Assembly (NCBI RefSeq): GCF_946221635.1
Contig: NZ_CAMIHB010000009.1
Span: forward strand, 71,169 to 135,168
Direction of reading: 5' to 3'
DNA from: an uncultured Rhodoferax sp.
Lineage (GTDB): Bacteria > Pseudomonadota > Gammaproteobacteria > Burkholderiales > Burkholderiaceae_C
DNA length: 64,000 nt
Part shown: positions 59,237-64,000 of the stretch, one piece after another
Layout of the letters: each line of letters opens with the position of its first letter
Position numbering within the stretch: the stretch's first letter is position 1
The notes under the pieces: model-generated
Told to the model about the DNA's origin: nothing
The model's database searches: none
Seen by the model: the letters and a program-made list of their open reading frames with translations, nothing else
Translations under genes and position numbers: made by a program

Positions 59237-60309
59237 AATTTGTTCCGGTTGATGGGTTGATTCAATCCTTGCTCATGGGGAGGCTCACCGTTTCGCATGA
59301 CAAAGACATCGGTGTAGCGCCTGCCATCACCTTGTCGCATGCCAACCGAATAGTTCGACTTCCATCGCTTTTGAGTTAGCTGAATGCTATCCGCGATTGA
59401 CTGCAAATGCGAGCCGCTTCGCCCGAATAGATAGCGATGGCAATAAGTGGCCATGGTGCGGTTAAAGCGAGACAAGTCTTCCAACTTAATGTCGGTACGT
59501 CCGAAGCGGCCAAGGTCACCGGAGATCACGAGTGCGCAGTTATGTGCGAGTGGGAAAAGGACTTGGGCGTGAGGGGAGCCATAGCCAAGCGGCTCCCGCC
59601 GCAGCGCAGAACTCCGGGTCGTAAGAACAACTGGATGGTCTGTCGTCAAAAAACCTTCAGAAGCTTCGGGCGCATAGAGAACCATCCAATCTCGCGCAAA
59701 TATCGACGTGGCGACGGCTTCGAAATTGCGCAATGACTTGCCAACAGCAAACTCGTTGTCTACCTCCAGCGTGTAGGACCCATCTCGGACCATTTCGCTG
59801 ACACTCGCCGCTTCCTCCCGCAAGCTGGTTTCATCGGCGTCAGGCCCATGCATTTTCCTAAGCCAACTGAGGGCCCTCTCTTCATCGGAAAGCTCTGTTT
59901 GAGCGCGAGCCCTGGTGAAGCCCGCGTGGACCACCTTTGCCTCCTCGATAGCTGCGGGAGTGCGTAGCGCTGCGAAAGCAATGAACGCTGTCATTTGCTC
60001 ACGCTCATTCAGATCAATTGACTGTCGTGCAGCCAGCTTCAAAATAATGTGGCCTGCGATGTTCTCATAGTGGCCGAACATTGCTTCGATATCGTAGCGA
60101 CGACGGTCTTGATTGTCTTGAAACGTATAGAGATTTGGAATTCGAGCAGTGTGTTCGGGAGTCCGCGAAGCGAGCTTGCCACTACGTCGATCCAGGCACG
60201 ACAGTGAGTTGTTCTCCGCAAACCCAGCCAAGTAAAACCGCGGTACGTAGTGCTGCTCCTTGGCACCAGACAGGTGCGGCTTGGCCATCAACTTTTCCAA
60301 GCTACTCAT
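59170..60309 (-). CDS. DUF4238 domain protein
   Basis: 379 aa. The opening KEQHYVPRFYLAGFAENN is the DUF4238 hallmark (HYVPxFYL), followed by IPNLYTFQ and a helical middle with YENIAGHIIL. Late segments LTTDHPVVLTT and VLFPLAHNCALVISGD complete the family pattern. Function is unknown; the gene's extensive overlap with an HNH gene and its placement in a lower-GC patch suggest an accessory, possibly anti-phage, two-gene unit. Confidence 0.85.
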   Translation of the reverse strand: MSSLEKLMAKPHLSGAKEQHYVPRFYLAGFAENNSLSCLDRRSGKLASRTPEHTARIPNLYTFQDNQDRRRYDIEAMFGHYENIAGHIILKLAARQSIDLNEREQMTAFIAFAALRTPAAIEEAKVVHAGFTRARAQTELSDEERALSWLRKMHGPDADETSLREEAASVSEMVRDGSYTLEVDNEFAVGKSLRNFEAVATSIFARDWMVLYAPEASEGFLTTDHPVVLTTRSSALRREPLGYGSPHAQVLFPLAHNCALVISGDLGRFGRTDIKLEDLSRFNRTMATYCHRYLFGRSGSHLQSIADSIQLTQKRWKSNYSVGMRQGDGRRYTDVFVMRNGEPPHEQGLNQPINRNKLCPNEQQDASIAAVTGPTTGSM

Positions 60310-60642
60310 AGCATCGACTAATTGATTTCTGAGAGCTGCAACTGTAATGCAGACGATGCACCCGAATTTCTTGAAGTAGCCGTGGAGTGGCTATATCTCA
60401 CTTTCAGAGCTGTATTTACTGGCTCAACATATCGTCGTCCAATTCTTGCGGAGCTATGCAATCTGAGACCTGAAACCAGTCATCGGCCAACGACCACATC
60501 TAGCCCAAACCAGCCCCCGATGCCAATCACCCTCCTCGTGCCCGCACCTGCGTGACCGCAGCATAGGCCATGGCTTTGACGCGCAAACCGCCGGGTAACA
60601 CAGCCGGCGCGCAGGGCCGTTGGTTTCAGGGCGGGCATGCCC
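60310..60642. other. 333-base gap at the right edge of the accessory patch
   Basis: The left part is A/T-rich and likely holds the promoter of the DUF4238-HNH unit; composition switches back to host-like GC-rich sequence near 60480-60540. I see no integrase, repeat or tRNA marking the boundary. Confidence 0.45.
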
Positions 60643-60906
60643 TCACAGCTGCTTTTCTTCAATCGGGTTCGCCGGCGGCGCTGCCGCAGGGGCTGCGCGC
60701 TCGCGCTCCAGCACCTGTTTGCGTTCCTGCTCGTAGCGCCCGTACGGCGTGCTGGGCGGGCAGGGGGCGTGGTCGGCGGTCTGGCTGGCCTGGCAGCGCT
60801 GGAAGCCTTCGTAGAAGGCGCGCTCCCAGTGGGTGTCGGCGCAGCCGGCCAGCAGGCCGAGCGTGAGTGCCCCGGCAAGGCGCAGGCTGTGGTGGTGCGA
60901 TGGCAT
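60643..60906 (-). CDS. Small lipoprotein of unknown function
   Basis: 87 aa. The lipobox is LGLLAGCADT with a strong GGAGGA site before the ATG. The mature part has two more Cys (GFQRCQASQTADHAPCPP) and a charged Glu/Arg-rich helix (RYEQERKQVLERERAA). No recognised domain. Confidence 0.78.
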   Translation of the reverse strand: MPSHHHSLRLAGALTLGLLAGCADTHWERAFYEGFQRCQASQTADHAPCPPSTPYGRYEQERKQVLERERAAPAAAPPANPIEEKQL

Positions 60907-60942
60907 GACGTGGGTCCTCCCGTGTGACCCCGCGGGTATAGC

Positions 60943-60976
60943 GCAACAAGGCGGTTTTTCCAAACCGCCGTGTTGC
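60943..60976. terminator. 15-bp hairpin downstream of the SDR gene
   Basis: GCAACAAGGCGGTTT pairs with AAACCGCCGTGTTGC (one mismatch) around a TTCC loop, 24 bases after the SDR stop. There is no strong T run, so it may be a processing hairpin or weak terminator. Confidence 0.45.
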
Positions 60977-60999
60977 ATGCCTGTGCCCGCTGGCCGGGA

Positions 61000-61773
61000 T
61001 CAGAGGAACATGCCGCCCGAGGCTTCGATGCGCTGGGCATTGACCCAGCGGTTGGCCGGGGTCAGCAGCGAGGCGATCATGGCGCCAATGTCGTCGGGCA
61101 CGCCAGTGCGGCCCAGCGCGGTGTTGGCGGCCACAAAGGCGTTGAGCTGGGCGTTGTCGCGCACGGCGCCGCCGCCAAAGTCGGTCTCGATCGCGCCGGG
61201 CGCCACCACGTTGACCGCAATGCCGCGCGGGCCCAGTTCCTTGGCCATGTAACGCGTCAGCGTTTCAATGGCGCCCTTCAGTGCGCCGTAGACGGCGTAG
61301 CCCGGCAGCGCAAAGCGGGCCAGGCCGCTGGAGAGGTTGACGATGCGCCCGCCGTCGTTCATCAGGGGCAGCAGCTTTTGCGTGAGGAAGAACACGCCCT
61401 TGAAGTGGATGTTCATCAGCGTGTCGAACTGCGCCTCCGTCGTTTCCATCAGGCTGGCGTGGATGCCGACACCGGCGTTGTTCACCAGGTGGTCAAAGCG
61501 TTCGCGCTGCCAGGTGCTGGCCAGTGCGGCTTTCACCTGCGCGGCAAAGTCCACAAAGCTGGCGATGTTGCCGGTATCGAGTGGCAGGGCCACGGCGCGG
61601 CGGCCCAGGGCGGTGATGTCGGCGACCACGGCCTGGGCTTCGGCGGCCTGGCTGCGGTAGGTGAGGATGACGTCGCTGCCATTGCGCGCCAGGTGCAGGG
61701 CGGTGTTCTTGCCCAGGCCGCGGCTGCCGCCGGTGACAAGTGCGATGGGGGTGGAGGAGGGGGTGGTAGGCAT
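61000..61773 (-). CDS. Short-chain dehydrogenase/reductase
   Basis: 257 aa classical SDR. Cofactor motif LVTGGSRGLGKNTALHLAR, NNAG in HLVNNAGVG, and the catalytic Ser/Tyr/Lys in VNLSSGLARFALPGYAVYGA followed by LKG. Arg/Ser after the second Gly suggests NADP(H) preference. Divergent from a LysR gene, the usual set-up for a regulated small oxidoreductase. Confidence 0.93.
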   Translation of the reverse strand: MPTTPSSTPIALVTGGSRGLGKNTALHLARNGSDVILTYRSQAAEAQAVVADITALGRRAVALPLDTGNIASFVDFAAQVKAALASTWQRERFDHLVNNAGVGIHASLMETTEAQFDTLMNIHFKGVFFLTQKLLPLMNDGGRIVNLSSGLARFALPGYAVYGALKGAIETLTRYMAKELGPRGIAVNVVAPGAIETDFGGGAVRDNAQLNAFVAANTALGRTGVPDDIGAMIASLLTPANRWVNAQRIEASGGMFL

Positions 61774-61854
61774 GGGGACTTCCTGGGTGGGTTGAGGATG
61801 GAAGTGAGTCTATTGAGCGGGATGGATTCGATAAATATTCAGAAGGTGATTGGT

Positions 61855-61875
61855 TTGTTCGCAATAATTGAACAA
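61855..61875. promoter_or_regulatory. Inverted repeat at the LysR start
   Basis: TTGTTC-N9-GAACAA ends on the A of the LysR ATG. A TTC-N9-GAA core fits the LysR box, so it may mediate autoregulation or control of the divergent SDR. Confidence 0.4.
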
Positions 61876-62786
61876 TGAGCACCCTGGACCGCATGCACAT
61901 CTTCACCCGCGTGGCCGAGCTGGCCAGCTTTACCCAGGCGGCCGACGCGCTGGGCCTGCCCAAGGCCAGCGTGTCTACGGCCGTCCAGCAGCTGGAGGCC
62001 GAGCTGGGCACGCGGCTCCTGCACCGCACCACGCGCAAAGTGCAGCTCACGCAGGATGGCCAGGTGTTCTACGAGCGCTGCAAGGATTTGCTGGCCGATG
62101 TGGACGAGGTGCAGACCATGTTCCAGCAGCGGGGCGTGCAGAGTTTGCGCGGCCGCGTACGCATCGACATGAGCACCAGCATGGCACGCCACGCCGTGAT
62201 TCCCCGCCTGCCCGAGCTGCTGGCCCAGCACCCGCTGCTGGAGCTGGAGATCAGCAGCACCGAGCGCCGGGTGGACCTGGTCCGTGAGGGTTTTGACTGC
62301 GTGGTGCGCTCCGGCGCGGTGGGCGACACCAGCCTGGTGGCGCGTCCGCTGGGCGCCATGCGCATGGTCAACTGCGCCAGCCCGGCCTACCTGCAGCAGC
62401 GTGGCGTGCCGCAGGGGCTCGCCGATCTGGCCGCCCACCACCTGGTGCACTACACCAACACCCTGGGCGCCAAACCCGATGCATTTGAGTACCTGGACGC
62501 CGCGGGAGCGCGGGTGCTGGTGCCCATGCAGGGGGCGGTGACGGTGAACAATGCCGAGGCCTATGTGGCCGCCTGCATGGCCGGGCTGGGCATCATCCAG
62601 GTGCCGTGTGTGGGCGTGCGGGAGGTGCTGCGCCAAGGCCTGCTGGTGGAGCTGTTGCCCCAGCACGTGGCGCCGCCCATGCCGCTGACGCTGGTGTACG
62701 CCAATCGGCGCAACCTGTCGCAGCGCGTACGCGTCGTGATGGACTGGCTGGCCTCGGTGGTGGATGCTTATCTGCATGCCGTTTAG
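61875..62786 (+). CDS. LysR family regulator
   Basis: 303 aa. HTH at about 4-62: MHIFTRVAELASFTQAADAL, KASVSTAVQQLEAELGTRLL. The effector domain has the Leu/Arg-rich pattern of the CrgA/AaeR subgroup (FDCVVRSGAVGDTSLVARPL). Divergent from the SDR gene, its probable target. The end lies one base before a region that contains dispersed repeat copy 9. Confidence 0.94.
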   Translation: MSTLDRMHIFTRVAELASFTQAADALGLPKASVSTAVQQLEAELGTRLLHRTTRKVQLTQDGQVFYERCKDLLADVDEVQTMFQQRGVQSLRGRVRIDMSTSMARHAVIPRLPELLAQHPLLELEISSTERRVDLVREGFDCVVRSGAVGDTSLVARPLGAMRMVNCASPAYLQQRGVPQGLADLAAHHLVHYTNTLGAKPDAFEYLDAAGARVLVPMQGAVTVNNAEAYVAACMAGLGIIQVPCVGVREVLRQGLLVELLPQHVAPPMPLTLVYANRRNLSQRVRVVMDWLASVVDAYLHAV

Positions 62787-62836
62787 GCCTCTGGCCCTCG
62801 TGGAATATGCGCTAGCAGCTATCAAATAGATAGCAT
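62785..62836 (-). repeat. Dispersed repeat R1, copy 9
   Basis: On the minus strand: AATGCTATCTATTTGATAGC, TGCTAGCGCATATTCCACGA and GGGCCAGAGGCCT. It is the best-preserved copy, just after the LysR gene, and would translate as NAIYLIAASAYSTRARGL in one frame. Confidence 0.88.
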
Positions 62837-62994
62837 TCTGCGCGCGCCCTGCGTCTCGCCGGGTGTACGCCACACGGCGTATTTCGGTTTCTGCCCCGGG
62901 TCCCTAAAGTCACCTCATCGCATCCAGCAAGCGCTTTGGCAACACAGCACCGCTTGGGCGAGACGGATTTTTTAACCCCCACGGAGAAGCCCAC

Positions 62995-64000
62995 ATGCAA
63001 CGTCGTTTTACTTTGAAGGCACTCACCGCTGCCGTCGCCCTGTCGTCCCTGGCCGCCGTGCCCGCATTCGCTGCGGACACCATCAAGGTCGGTATCCTGC
63101 ACAGCCTGTCCGGCACCATGGCCATCTCGGAAACCGTGTTGAAAGACACCGTGCTGATGGCGATTGACGAAATCAACGCCAAGGGTGGCGTGCTGGGCAA
63201 GAAGCTCGAACCCGTGGTGGTGGACCCTGCCTCCAACTGGCCCCTGTTTGCGGAAAAGACCAAGCAGCTGCTGACCCAAGACAAGGTCGACGTGATCTTC
63301 GGCTGCTGGACCTCCGTGTCGCGCAAGTCCGTGCTGCCCGTGGTGGAAGAACTCAACGGCCTGCTGTTCTACCCCGTGCAGTACGAAGGCGAAGAGCTGT
63401 CCAAGAACGTGTTCTACACGGGCGCTGCGCCCAACCAGCAAGCCATCCCTGCCGTGGACTACCTGATGAGCAAGGAAGGCGGCGGCGCCAAGCGTTGGGT
63501 GCTGCTGGGCACCGATTATGTGTACCCCCGTACCACCAACAAGATCCTGCGCGCCTACCTCAAGAGCAAGGGCGTGAAGGAAAGCGACATCGACGAGAAG
63601 TACACCCCCTTCGGCCATTCCGATTACCAAACCATCGTGGCGGACATCAAGAAGTTCAGCGCTGGTGGCAAGACCGCCGTGGTGTCCACCATCAACGGTG
63701 ACTCCAACGTGCCCTTCTACAAGGAACTGGGCAACGCCGGCCTGAAGGCCAAGGATGTGCCCGTGGTGGCCTTCTCGGTGGGAGAAGAAGAGCTGCGCGG
63801 CGTGGACACCAAGCCGCTGGTCGGTCACCTGGCTGCGTGGAACTACTTCCAGTCGATCAAGAACCCCGCCAACACCGAATTCATCGCCAAGTGGTCGGCC
63901 TATGCCAAGGCCAAGGGCATCGCCGGTCACAAGGACAAGCCCTTGACCAACGACCCGATGGAAGCCACCTACATCGGCATCAACATGTGGAAGCAGGCCG
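62995..64000 (+). CDS. urtA: Urea ABC transporter binding protein UrtA, C-terminus outside the window
   Basis: Periplasmic urea receptor, first gene of urtABCDE; 335 codons present. Signal peptide ends AVPAFAADT. Typical stretches: VGILHSLSGTMAISETVLKD, VIFGCWTSVSRKSVLPVVEE, GLLFYPVQYEGEELSKNVFY and GAAPNQQAIPAVDYLM. ACGGAGAA precedes the ATG. Uptake of urea would feed the urease encoded at 39728-47172; downstream urt genes and possibly ureD are expected to the right of the window. Confidence 0.95.
   Translation, partial: MQRRFTLKALTAAVALSSLAAVPAFAADTIKVGILHSLSGTMAISETVLKDTVLMAIDEINAKGGVLGKKLEPVVVDPASNWPLFAEKTKQLLTQDKVDVIFGCWTSVSRKSVLPVVEELNGLLFYPVQYEGEELSKNVFYTGAAPNQQAIPAVDYLMSKEGGGAKRWVLLGTDYVYPRTTNKILRAYLKSKGVKESDIDEKYTPFGHSDYQTIVADIKKFSAGGKTAVVSTINGDSNVPFYKELGNAGLKAKDVPVVAFSVGEEELRGVDTKPLVGHLAAWNYFQSIKNPANTEFIAKWSAYAKAKGIAGHKDKPLTNDPMEATYIGINMWKQA

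Noticed and set aside
61839..62873. A 344-codon open frame on the minus strand overlapping the LysR gene
   Set aside because: It begins within repeat R1 (AIYLIAASAYSTRARGL) and continues as antisense LysR sequence; composition is not protein-like.
62841..62994. A sigma-54 promoter upstream of urtA
   Set aside because: GGCAAC and later GC-rich bases were tried, but no GG-N10-GC pair with a matching -24/-12 context was found.
1..64000. CRISPR arrays, rRNA genes, complete insertion sequences, riboswitches
   Set aside because: No regularly spaced repeats, rRNA-like sequence, transposase reading frame or recognisable riboswitch core was seen on either strand.

Overview
The window is GC-rich bacterial chromosome, most likely from a betaproteobacterium of the Comamonadaceae (Acidovorax / Hydrogenophaga / Rhodoferax-like). 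The evidence is the product set (gmk-rpoZ-spoT with yicC, kinase/phosphatase, rph, rdgB, hemW; urease with a urt transporter), start and ribosome-site style, and a dispersed intergenic repeat that I recall as common in that family. No database was consulted; all family calls are from reading the translations.

Layout. 1-1081: right end of an integrated element (truncated tyrosine integrase plus a tRNA 3'-fragment attachment site). 1109-3734: a small unknown protein and an AsmA-family protein. 3787-12344: an NAD salvage operon on the minus strand (pncA, pncB, NADAR, pnuC, nadR, nadE, NMNAT-Nudix, HAD), with a divergent NrtR-type repressor whose promoter and putative operators sit in the shared intergenic region. 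12444-16765: RND efflux pump and its membrane-fusion lipoprotein. 16989-24375: MerR regulator and SCP2 protein divergent from a five-gene acyl-CoA pathway resembling acyclic-terpene (Atu) catabolism, ending in a DUF849 beta-keto acid cleavage enzyme. 24475-33986: tRNA-Arg, greB, then housekeeping genes and a Ser/Thr kinase-phosphatase pair. 34066-39431: CBS protein, MFS exporter, and a three-gene envelope locus (TPR/beta-barrel protein plus two FecR-domain proteins). 39593-39682: tRNA-Ser.

39728-51793 is a urease region: ureA-hupE-ureB-ureC-GNAT, then a Doc-type toxin-antitoxin pair in opposite orientation, then serine hydrolase-ureE-ureF-ureG. Divergent from ureA is a transporter-like (NCS1) hybrid histidine kinase with a LuxR-type response regulator. 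The gap between them carries two back-to-back sigma-54-type promoters, suggesting nitrogen control of both directions. ureD is not in the window; urtA, the urea-transporter binding protein, starts at 62995 and runs off the right edge.

51821-56660: small metabolic and envelope genes (DUF1697, VF530, cytochrome b561 with two YceI proteins, ABC ATPase, LigB-type dioxygenase). 56971-60309 is a lower-GC accessory patch with a possible HEPN protein, an HNH protein and a DUF4238 protein, a candidate defence-type island. 60643-62786: lipoprotein, SDR, LysR.

The most unusual cross-cutting feature is the dispersed repeat of about 50-60 bases. Besides lying between genes, it supplies stop codons and probably a ribosome site. 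In at least two genes (hupE and the enoyl-CoA hydratase) it is translated; in hupE it encodes the signal peptide.
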